From: an uncultured Prevotella sp.
Lineage (GTDB): Bacteria > Bacteroidota > Bacteroidia > Bacteroidales > Bacteroidaceae
Direction of reading: 5' to 3'
DNA length: 10,463 nt
NCBI GenBank assembly: GCA_905202125.1
Contig: CAJKQX010000077.1
Coordinates: 1 to 10,463 of the forward strand
Of this stretch, positions 1 through 7,221 are shown in pieces. A program made the position numbers and the translations under genes. The notes below the pieces were generated by a model. That model was given only the letters and a program-made list of their open reading frames with translations. It was not told the DNA's origin and made no database searches. The stretch's first letter is position 1. Each line of letters starts with the position of its first letter.

Positions 1-146
1 CGGAAGTCTTTTTCAAAAATATTTCGTAATGTTGCACTTGCTGGTTGACTCTACATACAAGATTACCCCTAAAGAAAAATATATTTTGTTTGCCCAACCG
101 ACATATAATCCGGAATTTTATATAAATTTGCTCGCAATTACACGCT
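1..146. other. AT-rich stretch with no confident gene
   Basis: This stretch is visibly more AT-rich than the coding regions that follow. One plus-strand frame is open from base 2 to a stop at 155-157 (51 codons), but it has no clear family features and may be chance or decayed coding sequence. It ends exactly where the urea-transporter-like remnant begins in another frame. A TAnnTTTG match lies at 123-130. I see no RNA gene and no convincing minus-strand gene. Confidence 0.4.
123..130 (+). promoter_or_regulatory. Possible Bacteroidetes -7 box before the urea-transporter remnant
   Basis: TAAATTTG matches the TAnnTTTG consensus exactly and lies 16 bases before the ATG at 147. No TTTG -33 box sits at the usual spacing of about 19 bases; the nearest (89-92) is 30 bases away. 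It could be chance in an AT-rich stretch, or a promoter that would transcribe the remnant. Confidence 0.25.
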
Positions 147-359
147 ATGGGATATAACGGTGTGCTGTGCGGCATAGCCTTGGGCGACCGAAGCCTGAGC
201 GCACCGGTGTGGGCCTCGGTTTCAATCCTTTTGTCCGTCATACTGCAAATTGCAGGAATGCGATGGGACATCGTCACACTGACTGCTCCGTTTGTACTGT
301 CCGTATGGATAGCGATGGGAATGCGGAAGATGTTTTCTTTTGTCAAGGCAGACGTCTGA
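147..359 (+). pseudogene. Remnant of a urea transporter (UT family), C-terminal part only
   Basis: The 70-residue frame begins GYNGVLCGIALG, which resembles the conserved loop of urea transporters, and continues through two hydrophobic segments with TAPFVLSVW (residues 46-54), resembling the LTxPFVLxxW ending of each UT half. UT proteins are usually about 300 residues, so only the end of the second half survives. The bases before the ATG read R-Y-G in the neighbouring frame, as expected for the UT motif YGYN; removing one G from the run at 149-151 would join the frames. This suggests a frameshift as well as loss of the 5' part. The alternative is a short new protein starting at 147. The family call comes from motif memory; the broken state is inferred. 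Confidence 0.55.
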
Positions 360-383
360 CAAGCGACAGGGAATGCGTGGATT

Positions 384-436
384 CGGGATATGTATCATGG
401 CGCGCGTCCACAAATGTATAAAACATGCATATCCCG
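384..436. repeat. Inverted repeat, 9-bp perfect arms, 35-base spacer
   Basis: CGGGATATG at 384-392 is exactly complementary to CATATCCCG at 428-436. It lies 24 bases after the urea-transporter remnant's stop and ends 23 bases before the -33 box of the receptor operon. No T-run follows on either strand, so it is not a standard terminator. It could be an operator, an RNA structure from old read-through, or chance. Confidence 0.4.
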
Positions 437-459
437 TCAAAATAAAAATGCCAAAAACC

Positions 460-490
460 TTTGATATTCAGAAATATTTTTATTTCTTTG
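460..490 (+). promoter_or_regulatory. Bacteroidetes-type promoter of the TonB receptor operon
   Basis: TTTG at 460-463 (-33 box) is followed after 19 bases by TTTCTTTG at 483-490, matching the -7 consensus TAnnTTTG except for one base. Spacing fits the family consensus. Transcription would begin around 496-498, giving a leader of about 30 AT-rich bases before the ATG at 526, with no Shine-Dalgarno sequence. Confidence 0.6.
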
Positions 491-525
491 CACTTTAAAA
501 ATACAACAACATTAACTTTAAAACA

Positions 526-3078
526 ATGCAGAAAAAGCTCAAATTAGCAGTGATGGCCCTTTGCTGTACGCCTCTGGCTCATGCTCAGAACGACTCCATA
601 GGGCAAAAAGCCGCAGCGCTCAGCGAAACGGCATTCACATTCACAGAAGCGCAACTGGGCGAGGACGAGGATATGTCGCAGACTGTGACCATCGTCAACT
701 CAAACACCAATATATACGCAAGCGAGGTGGGGTATCTTTTCTCTCCTGTCCGCTTTCGTTATCGCGCTTTCGATCAAAGATTTAATGACGTCTACATCAA
801 CGGTGTACCAATGAACGACTTGGAGAGCGGACAGTTTCGCTACTCGCTCGTGGGCGGTCTCAACCAGCAGACACGCAACATGGAATCATCGCTACCATTC
901 GAGTACAACAGTTTCGCCATGCCGGGCATGAGCGGTGCCAACAACTACAATTTCCGCCCGGCAAGCATGCCCGCCGGCCACAGGATAACGCTCAGCGGAG
1001 CCAACCTCAGCTACACCCTGCGCGGCATGTACACATTCAACACCGGACTGAGCAACAAGGGTTGGGCCTTCTCCGGCAACGTGACCTACCGATGGGCCGA
1101 TGAGGGATATGTGGAAGGCACATTCTACAACTCGCTATCCTACTTTTTCGGCATACAAAAAGTGTTCGGCGACGGACGCCACTCACTGTCACTATCGACA
1201 TGGGGCAACCCCACCGAACGCGCATCGCAGGGTGCGGGTACCGACGAGATGTACTGGCTGGCAAACGACAAATACTACAACCCGTACTGGGGATATCAGA
1301 ACGGCAAGAAACGCAACTCGCGCGTGGTCAACGACTATGCTCCCACAGCCCTGCTCACATGGGACTGGAACATCGACGATGACACCAAACTCACAACATC
1401 GCTGATGGGCAAATACAGCATGTACAAGAGCACGAAGCTCAACTACAACAACTCGGACAACCCGCATCCCAACTACTATAAGAACATGCCGAGCAGCTAC
1501 TACGACGTGTGGGACGAGAACGATCTGACCAACCGTACCGACCAGAATCTGGCCGACTGGAACATAGCTTACGACTACTGGAAAGAGTCAAAAGCAAACC
1601 GACAGATCAACTGGGACCGTCTGTACTACTCCAACACTCAGGTTGCGGCACAGGGCGCCGACGCCATGTATTTCTTGCAGGCCAAGCACAACAATGCCCT
1701 CACCGTCACACTGGCATCTACTCTGAACAAGCAGATAGACAAGAACAAGGCATGGAACGCTGGCTTCGTGGCCGCCACAAACAAGGGCATACACTACCAG
1801 ACGATGGAAGACATGCTCGGAGCTACCATCTACCACAACATCAATACTTACGCACTGGGCCAATACAACCGCTATGCTGACGAGATACAGTACGACCTGA
1901 ACCATCGCGACGGCGTGGTGCGCGAGGGCGATAAGTTCGGCTACAACTACAATCTGCTGGTCAACAACGCCAAGGTGTGGACAGCATACAGCGAGAATTT
2001 CGGTCCGTTGCACTACACCATCGCCGCAAAACTGGGTTACACCTCAATGCAGCGCGACGGCAAGATGCGCAACGGTATGGCCAAGAACAACTCGTATGGC
2101 AAGAGCAAGACGGCCGATTTCGTGGACGGAGGATTCAAGTTCGGATCAAACCTTAACCTCGGACGCGGAAACACCCTGACCCTCGGACTGGGCTACGAGC
2201 TCCGCGCACCGATGGCGCGCACGGCTTTCGCCTCGCCGGAGATAAACAACGATTTCGTGAAGAACCTGAAAGACGAGCGCGTGTTCAGCAGCGAACTGGG
2301 CTATCAGTTCCAGACATCATGGTTCCATGCCAACATCAACGCTTATTACAGTCGTCTGACCAACGTGACCGACTGGCAGAACTACTACTTTGATGATATC
2401 AACTCGTTCTCATACGTGTCGCTCACCAATATCAAGAAAGAATACTACGGCATCGAAGCCGGACTGAGATTCAAGGTGACAAGCGCGTTCGACGTGAAGC
2501 TGCTGGGTACAATCAGCGATGCCAAAATCATCAACAACTCCAACGTGAGATACATGCACTCGACCCAAGGCACATACACCGATGACAAGGTGTACAACAA
2601 AGACATGCGCGACTCGGGCACTCCGCTCACCGCAGCAAGCCTCGGTCTGAGCTATCACCAGAGCGGATGGTACATCGATCTCGACTGCAACTACTACGAC
2701 CGCATATATCTTTCATACTCCCCGAGCTACCGTTACGACGGCACACTCCAAAAACGCAACGAGGTGTTTGGAGAGAATATATACGACAACGCGGGCAACC
2801 CGCTGCCATCGGCACTGGCCCAGGCCAAAGGTCACGGAGGATTCATGCTCGACGGTTCGATAGGACGCAACATCCGTCTGAAACGTGGTTCGATATCCAT
2901 CAACCTCATGGTGAAAAACATCCTCAACAACCAGAACCTCTGCACCGGAGGATACGAACAGAGCCGAAGCGACTACTCCCCATCGGGCAGCATCAAAGCT
3001 TACAAGTTCTCGAAGAACCCTATGAAATTCTATGCGTACGGCACCAACGGTATGTTGAACATCGCTTACAAATTCTAA
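526..3078 (+). CDS. TonB-dependent outer-membrane receptor
   Basis: This 850-residue protein should form an outer-membrane beta-barrel importing a ligand with energy from TonB. A signal peptide is visible at residues 1-20 (basic start, hydrophobic core, AHA before Gln21). A plug-like region follows (about 50-150), containing VYINGVPMNDLESG (89-102), the short 'NGVP' loop typical of Bacteroidetes receptors. The rest is rich in Tyr, Asn and Trp with alternating strand patterns, and the protein ends NIAYKF, a terminal-aromatic barrel signal. Unlike SusC proteins it has no N-terminal carboxypeptidase-regulatory-like domain, no SusD neighbour and no obvious TonB box, and its plug seems short. It is the first gene of an operon with two lipoproteins. 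The substrate is not readable from the sequence. Family assignment is firm; function beyond transport is unknown. Confidence 0.85.
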   Translation: MQKKLKLAVMALCCTPLAHAQNDSIGQKAAALSETAFTFTEAQLGEDEDMSQTVTIVNSNTNIYASEVGYLFSPVRFRYRAFDQRFNDVYINGVPMNDLESGQFRYSLVGGLNQQTRNMESSLPFEYNSFAMPGMSGANNYNFRPASMPAGHRITLSGANLSYTLRGMYTFNTGLSNKGWAFSGNVTYRWADEGYVEGTFYNSLSYFFGIQKVFGDGRHSLSLSTWGNPTERASQGAGTDEMYWLANDKYYNPYWGYQNGKKRNSRVVNDYAPTALLTWDWNIDDDTKLTTSLMGKYSMYKSTKLNYNNSDNPHPNYYKNMPSSYYDVWDENDLTNRTDQNLADWNIAYDYWKESKANRQINWDRLYYSNTQVAAQGADAMYFLQAKHNNALTVTLASTLNKQIDKNKAWNAGFVAATNKGIHYQTMEDMLGATIYHNINTYALGQYNRYADEIQYDLNHRDGVVREGDKFGYNYNLLVNNAKVWTAYSENFGPLHYTIAAKLGYTSMQRDGKMRNGMAKNNSYGKSKTADFVDGGFKFGSNLNLGRGNTLTLGLGYELRAPMARTAFASPEINNDFVKNLKDERVFSSELGYQFQTSWFHANINAYYSRLTNVTDWQNYYFDDINSFSYVSLTNIKKEYYGIEAGLRFKVTSAFDVKLLGTISDAKIINNSNVRYMHSTQGTYTDDKVYNKDMRDSGTPLTAASLGLSYHQSGWYIDLDCNYYDRIYLSYSPSYRYDGTLQKRNEVFGENIYDNAGNPLPSALAQAKGHGGFMLDGSIGRNIRLKRGSISINLMVKNILNNQNLCTGGYEQSRSDYSPSGSIKAYKFSKNPMKFYAYGTNGMLNIAYKF

Positions 3079-3084
3079 AACCTG

Positions 3085-3090
3085 AAGGAA
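3085..3090 (+). promoter_or_regulatory. Shine-Dalgarno-like AAGGAA that bears on the lipoprotein start
   Basis: AAGGAA ends directly against the ATG at 3091 but is 9 bases before a second in-frame ATG at 3100. If it is used, 3100 is the better-placed start (three residues shorter, beginning MKYLKF). Both give an intact lipoprotein signal. Bacteroidetes often do not need this motif, so the start is undecided. Confidence 0.35.
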
Positions 3091-3951
3091 ATGAAAAATA
3101 TGAAATATTTAAAGTTCATGATGATGGCCCTGCTCTGCTCGCTGGCCACAGTATCATGTATGGATGATGACGACTGGGACAACCCTAACAAGGGTACCAT
3201 ACCTTACGGCAACAATGCCTTGACGGAGACCAACGTTGTCAGCATAGCCCAGCTCAAGGATATGTACAAGACCACTCTGGCCAAACAGAACGACACGGCA
3301 AGAATCGTCCGACCGACACAAATCAAGGCTCGCGTGACGGGTAACGACATCGGCGGCAACATATACAGCGAGGTGGCCGTGGACGACGGCACCGGCGCCA
3401 TACTGATATGTATCTCCCAGGGCGGTCTGTTCAGCTATCTGCCCGTGGGACAGGAAATTCTCGTGGAGCTCAAAGACCTTTACATAGGCACCTATGGCAG
3501 CATGCCGCAGATAGGAACTCCATACACCAACAAAAACGGACGCACATTCCCGAGCCGTATGAACAAGACCGTATGGCATGAACACTTCAAGATCATCGGC
3601 ACACCGGACATCTCGAAAGTGAACGTGACCGAGTTTGACATGACCAAGATCAAAGATGCCAACTACATGAACGAGAATTGCGGCAAACTCATGACCGTGA
3701 AAGGCGTGAAACTGACCGAGGCAGACGGACACAAGACATTCGCTCCGGAAGACGAGAAGGACGGAGGTAACGGCGTGAGCCGCACGGTGAACGGCAACTC
3801 CAACTTTGTGGTTCGCTCGAGCACCTACGCCGACTTTGCCGGCACGGTGATGCCTACCGAGGAGGTGGATCTCACAGGTATCTTCACACGCTACGGTTCG
3901 ACATGGCAGATACTGATGCGCTCGGACAACGATTTCAAACTTTCCAAATAA
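3091..3951 (+). CDS. Surface lipoprotein with DUF5689-like (OB-like) domain
   Basis: This 286-residue protein starts with a lipoprotein signal ending in TVSC, so Cys23 is the predicted lipidation site. Met and four aspartates follow at once (CMDDDD); acidic residues here act as a surface-export signal in Bacteroidetes lipoproteins. The region from about residue 53 resembles DUF5689: an AQLKDMY helix, then IKARVTGND-GGNIYSEVAVDDGTGAI (78-104) and VGQEILVELKDLYIGTYG (119-136), a pattern suggestive of an OB-like barrel. Residues 199-285 may form a second related half. It begins 12 bases after the receptor's stop, so the two are surely co-transcribed. The likely role is an accessory ligand-binding protein for the receptor. 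No catalytic residues are evident. The fold and role are inferred; the DUF5689 call is from motif resemblance. Confidence 0.75.
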   Translation: MKNMKYLKFMMMALLCSLATVSCMDDDDWDNPNKGTIPYGNNALTETNVVSIAQLKDMYKTTLAKQNDTARIVRPTQIKARVTGNDIGGNIYSEVAVDDGTGAILICISQGGLFSYLPVGQEILVELKDLYIGTYGSMPQIGTPYTNKNGRTFPSRMNKTVWHEHFKIIGTPDISKVNVTEFDMTKIKDANYMNENCGKLMTVKGVKLTEADGHKTFAPEDEKDGGNGVSRTVNGNSNFVVRSSTYADFAGTVMPTEEVDLTGIFTRYGSTWQILMRSDNDFKLSK

Positions 3952-3989
3952 ATCACATAGTACAAACATAAGATTAAAGACATAAATTT

Positions 3990-5639
3990 ATGAAAAAGAT
4001 ATTATATTCGGTAATGGCCCTGACAATGGCGGCTTTTACACTCACCGGTTGCGAAGACGTACCGGCACCGTATGACACTCCGGAAAACAATGGAGACGAC
4101 ACACCATCTCTGCCCGAAGGAGTGTTTGTGGATCAGAATTTCACCAACTCGCTCGGCGATTTCACGACAGTGGCCGCAAGTGGCGAACTGGCATGGTACA
4201 ACGATTTCTCCAGCGCCATGATCACCGGTTTTCAGGATTTCGACGGCGACGGCAAGAAGGAGAACAAGGCCGGCGTGACATACCTCGTGAGCAAAGAGTT
4301 TGAACTGACCGGCGTCGAGAACGCCCATATCACCATCAACCATGCCATCAACTTTGAGCGGGGAGACATCAACCAGAACAATGCCATCCTCATAAGCAAG
4401 GATTTCAACGGCAACGTGGAGACAGCCACATGGGAAGCTCTGCCCTACGACACCGAGGGACTGAACAAGAATTTCACCTTCGTCGAGAAAGAAGTGAACA
4501 TCCCGGCGGCCTACATGGGCGGCAAAGTGGTGATTGCCCTGCGCCACACATGCTCGGCCTCACAATCATCCACATGGGAGGTGAAGAGCCTGAAGGTATC
4601 GGCAGGTGCAGTTGAGGAGATTCCTGACACACCGGTAGACGGAGTGATTCTCGATCAGGATTTCTCTTCATCACTTGGCAAATTCACATCTGTATCCGTA
4701 AGCGGTGAGCTGAAATGGTACAACGACTTCTCAAGTGCAATGATAACAGGCTATCAGGATTTCGATGGCGATGGAAAGAAAGAGAATCAGCCCGGAGTCA
4801 CCTTCTTGGTCAGCCCCGAACTCAACCTTACCGGCATCGAGAACGCTCACGTCACCATCAATCATGCACTCAACTATGAACGTGGCGACATCAACGACAA
4901 CAACACCATCCTCATAAGCAAGAACTTCAGCGGCGACGTGAACACAGCCACATGGGAGGCCCTGACCTACGACACGGACGGACTCAACAAGTCGTTTGCC
5001 TTCGTGGAGAAGAGCATCAATATTCCGGCGTCATACATAGGCAGCAAGGTGGTAATAGCATTGAGACACACTTGCACCGAGACACAATCGTCTACATGGG
5101 AAGTGAAAAAGCTCACCGTGAAAGCAGGCGAAGCAGGCGGTGAGGACAACCCCGACGAGGGCGATGTGAACACTCCTAACGGCGATTTCGAGACATGGGT
5201 GGACGGCAAACCCAACAACTGGTCGACCGCATCGACTGCCGGCAACGCCACTCTGACGCAGAGCACAGATGCCCACGGAGGCAAATACTCGGTGCAGGTG
5301 GGTGGTACATCAAGCGCCAACAAACGTCTGGGATACAAGGAAACCGAACTCAAGGCAGGCGAATACACCATGACGTTCTACGCCAAAGCAGCCACTGCGA
5401 CGGGTGCTTCGGTTCGTCCGGGATTCGTACCAGTGACCGACGGCAAGGCGGGAACATACAACTACGGTGATTATACCAACAACATCACAAACGGCGAATG
5501 GGTGAAGGTGACCCACACATTCAACATCGAGGCAGACGGAACATACTGTATCGTGGTGATGAATTCCAAGAATCCGGGCGCGGATGTACTCATCGATGAC
5601 TTCACTCTCGAGTCAAACGGCACAATGATTATCAAATAA
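3990..5639 (+). CDS. Surface lipoprotein with two tandem choice-of-anchor-J-like domains and a CBM-like C-terminus
   Basis: The 549-residue protein has a lipoprotein signal ending in LTGC (Cys21), followed by Glu-Asp, consistent with surface export. Residues 44-206 and 218-380 are tandem copies of one 163-residue beta-rich domain, resembling the choice-of-anchor J group; by hand alignment without gaps 121 of 163 positions match (about 74%). Each copy has an identical DFDGDGKKEN segment (Asp83, 85, 87 and 257, 259, 261), a possible calcium-binding DxDxDG loop. After a Gly/Asp/Glu-rich linker, residues 395-549 (NGDFETW start, IDDFTLES near the end) look like a CBM4/9-type jelly-roll. It is last in the operon, 38 bases after the DUF5689-like gene and before a strong terminator. 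The likely role is binding an extracellular polymer or cell-surface partner for the receptor. No enzyme active site is seen. Confidence 0.75.
   Translation: MKKILYSVMALTMAAFTLTGCEDVPAPYDTPENNGDDTPSLPEGVFVDQNFTNSLGDFTTVAASGELAWYNDFSSAMITGFQDFDGDGKKENKAGVTYLVSKEFELTGVENAHITINHAINFERGDINQNNAILISKDFNGNVETATWEALPYDTEGLNKNFTFVEKEVNIPAAYMGGKVVIALRHTCSASQSSTWEVKSLKVSAGAVEEIPDTPVDGVILDQDFSSSLGKFTSVSVSGELKWYNDFSSAMITGYQDFDGDGKKENQPGVTFLVSPELNLTGIENAHVTINHALNYERGDINDNNTILISKNFSGDVNTATWEALTYDTDGLNKSFAFVEKSINIPASYIGSKVVIALRHTCTETQSSTWEVKKLTVKAGEAGGEDNPDEGDVNTPNGDFETWVDGKPNNWSTASTAGNATLTQSTDAHGGKYSVQVGGTSSANKRLGYKETELKAGEYTMTFYAKAATATGASVRPGFVPVTDGKAGTYNYGDYTNNITNGEWVKVTHTFNIEADGTYCIVVMNSKNPGADVLIDDFTLESNGTMIIK
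4119..4607 (+). repeat. Tandem coding repeat, copy 1
   Basis: This encodes residues 44-206 of the 549-residue lipoprotein. It aligns without gaps to copy 2 at an offset of 522 bases (174 codons). Many shared residues use different synonymous codons (for example GACGGCGACGGC against GATGGCGATGGA), so the duplication is not recent. Confidence 0.85.
4641..5129 (+). repeat. Tandem coding repeat, copy 2
   Basis: This encodes residues 218-380 of the same lipoprotein, separated from copy 1 by 11 codons. The segment WYNDFSSAMITG-x-QDFDGDGKKEN and the RHTC motif near the end are conserved in both copies, marking them as the likely structural or binding core. Confidence 0.85.
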
Positions 5640-5671
5640 GGCTTACAACGAATACAATCTTATAATAACGG

Positions 5672-5710
5672 AAACACCCGGTTGGCATCGTGCCAACCGG
5701 GTGTTTTTTT
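5672..5710 (+). terminator. Strong intrinsic terminator of the receptor operon
   Basis: A perfect stem pairs ACACCCGGTTGGCA (5674-5687) with TGCCAACCGGGTGT (5691-5704) around a three-base TCG loop, extendable by two A-T pairs. A run of seven T follows at 5704-5710. It sits 32 bases after the last lipoprotein's stop and between convergent genes. On the minus strand the same hairpin is followed by only three or so T before mixed sequence, so it may also slow transcription from the TrpB2 gene, but less well. Confidence 0.95.
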
Positions 5711-5761
5711 ATTGACATATATGATATGGACAGCCGACAGCAGAATCGACTGAAGGCATCG

Positions 5762-7123
5762 TCATATCTTTGGCACATCAGCGAGATTCTTGCTTATCTC
5801 CTCATCGCTGATACTGTAATTGGCAAGATCGCCATTAAGATAGCTGTCGTATGACGGCATATCTATGAGTCCGTGTCCGCTGAGGTTGAAGAGTATGGTC
5901 TTGGCCTCGCCGCTCTCCTTGCATTTCAGAGCTTCGCGCACTGTGGCCGCTATGGCATGACAACTCTCCGGAGCCGGCACTATGCCCTCGGTGCGCGAGA
6001 ACAGCATACCCGACTGGAACGCTTCCAACTGGGGTATGTCCACGCCACGCATCATTCCGTCTTTCAACAACTGTGACACTATCACGCCTGCACCGTGGTA
6101 GCGCAGACCACCGGCATGAATGTTGGCCGGTTTGAAACCATGACCCAGCGTGAACATCGGCAACAACGGAGTGTAGCCGGCCTCATCGCCAAAATCATAA
6201 CGGAACTCGCCACGGGTGAGCTTGGGACAGCTTGCCGGTTCGGCCGCAATAAACTCGGTATGGCGACCATCCTTGATGTTATGTCTCATGAACGGGAAGG
6301 CGATACCTCCGAAATTGCTTCCGCCACCGAAACAGGCAATCACCATGTCGGGATATTCGCCGGCCATCTCCATCTGTTTCTCCGCCTCAAGACCGATGAT
6401 GGTCTGATGCAGGGCCACATGATTGAGCACCGACCCGAGAGCATACTTGCAGTTGGGCGTGGTGGTGGCCAGTTCGATGGCCTCGGATATGGCCGTGCCG
6501 AGCGAGCCCGAATTGTTGGGGTCGCGGGTGATGATATCTTTTCCGGCCCGGGTAGACATGGATGGCGAACCGGTAACGGTAGCTCCGAACGTTCGCATCA
6601 AGATACCACGATACGGCTTTTGCTGCATTGTGATTTTCACCTGATATACAGCAGCCTCAAGACCGAACACTTTGGCGGCGTAGCTCAAAGCCGCTCCCCA
6701 CTGCCCGGCACCTGTCTCGGTGGTCACATTGGTCACTCCCTCCTCACGGCAATAATAACATTGCGGTATGGCGGAATTGATTTTGTGTGAGCCCAACGGG
6801 TTGACACTCTCGTTCTTGAAATATATGTGCGCCGGGGTATCGAGTGCTTTCTCCAATGCATAAGCTCTCACGAGAGGCGTTGACCGATAGTACTTGTACA
6901 TATCAAGCACCTCCTCGGGAATGTCTATCCACTGATGCTCGGTGTCGAGTTCCTGTTTGCTGCACTCAAGACTGAAGATATGCGACAGGTCCTCGGATGT
7001 GAGAGGCTGCTTGGTTGCCGGATTCAAAGGTGGCATAGGCTTCACCGGCATATCGGCCTGAATATTATACCATTGTTGCGGAATTTCATTCTCCTGAAGA
7101 AGATAACGTTTCTGTTTGCTCAT
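5762..7123 (-). CDS. trpB: Tryptophan synthase beta chain-like enzyme, TrpB2 type
   Basis: This 453-residue cytosolic PLP enzyme joins indole and L-serine to make L-tryptophan. Seen here are NPLGSHKINSA with the PLP lysine at Lys114, ETGAGQWG with the catalytic glutamate Glu136, the cofactor phosphate loop GGGSN (266-270), Glu380 in SRTEG, and Ser415 in NLSGHG, which would contact the pyridine nitrogen. The long N-terminal extension (about 80 residues before STPLVRA) and QWG instead of QHG after ETGAG mark the TrpB2 branch (TrpB-related family), not the standard TrpB1 of about 400 residues. No trpA or other trp genes are adjacent. TrpB2 enzymes can work without TrpA, perhaps salvaging free indole; that role is an inference here. 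It converges on the receptor operon and diverges from the symporter. Confidence 0.93.
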   Translation of the reverse strand: MSKQKRYLLQENEIPQQWYNIQADMPVKPMPPLNPATKQPLTSEDLSHIFSLECSKQELDTEHQWIDIPEEVLDMYKYYRSTPLVRAYALEKALDTPAHIYFKNESVNPLGSHKINSAIPQCYYCREEGVTNVTTETGAGQWGAALSYAAKVFGLEAAVYQVKITMQQKPYRGILMRTFGATVTGSPSMSTRAGKDIITRDPNNSGSLGTAISEAIELATTTPNCKYALGSVLNHVALHQTIIGLEAEKQMEMAGEYPDMVIACFGGGSNFGGIAFPFMRHNIKDGRHTEFIAAEPASCPKLTRGEFRYDFGDEAGYTPLLPMFTLGHGFKPANIHAGGLRYHGAGVIVSQLLKDGMMRGVDIPQLEAFQSGMLFSRTEGIVPAPESCHAIAATVREALKCKESGEAKTILFNLSGHGLIDMPSYDSYLNGDLANYSISDEEISKNLADVPKI

Positions 7124-7154
7124 TATTTTTACATTTTTGTGACTAATGGTAATG

Positions 7155-7162
7155 CAAATGTA
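7155..7162 (-). promoter_or_regulatory. -7 box of the TrpB2 gene
   Basis: Read on the minus strand this is TACATTTG, an exact TAnnTTTG match, 31 bases before the ATG. No clear TTTG lies at the expected -33 spacing; that stretch is A/T-rich. No leader peptide rich in Trp codons or attenuator hairpin is visible in the short leader. Confidence 0.5.
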
Positions 7163-7204
7163 GTTATTTTATTTAAAAAACGATCATAATCGGGATTAAA
7201 ATAT

Positions 7205-7212
7205 TAATTTTG
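7205..7212 (+). promoter_or_regulatory. -7 box of the symporter gene, very close to its start codon
   Basis: TAATTTTG matches TAnnTTTG exactly, with only 9 bases between it and the ATG at 7222. With initiation about 6-7 bases after the box the leader would be 2-3 bases. No TTTG is found at the -33 spacing. The promoter faces away from that of TrpB2, and a small CGAT-CATA-ATCG dyad (7181-7192) lies between them. Confidence 0.4.
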
Positions 7213-7221
7213 TAAGTTATT

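Noticed and set aside
360..525. Iron-responsive (Fur-type) box upstream of the TonB receptor
   Set aside because: No 19-bp GATAAT-like dyad was found, so iron control cannot be claimed from the sequence.
3154..3969. A 271-codon minus-strand open frame over the DUF5689-like gene
   Set aside because: Its His/Val-rich sequence shows no domain or signal, and the plus-strand lipoprotein signal and operon position are clear.
6095..6790. A 231-codon plus-strand open frame over the TrpB2 gene
   Set aside because: It is opposite a gene with intact catalytic motifs and has no recognisable features of its own.
7129..7134. An ATG-TAA start-stop pair just before the TrpB2 start, as a possible minimal regulatory upstream frame
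   Set aside because: A six-base match in an A/T-rich leader is likely by chance, and no supporting structure is seen.
7181..7192. CGAT-CATA-ATCG dyad as an operator between trpB and the symporter
   Set aside because: The 4-bp arms are too short to call a site without comparison to other genomes.
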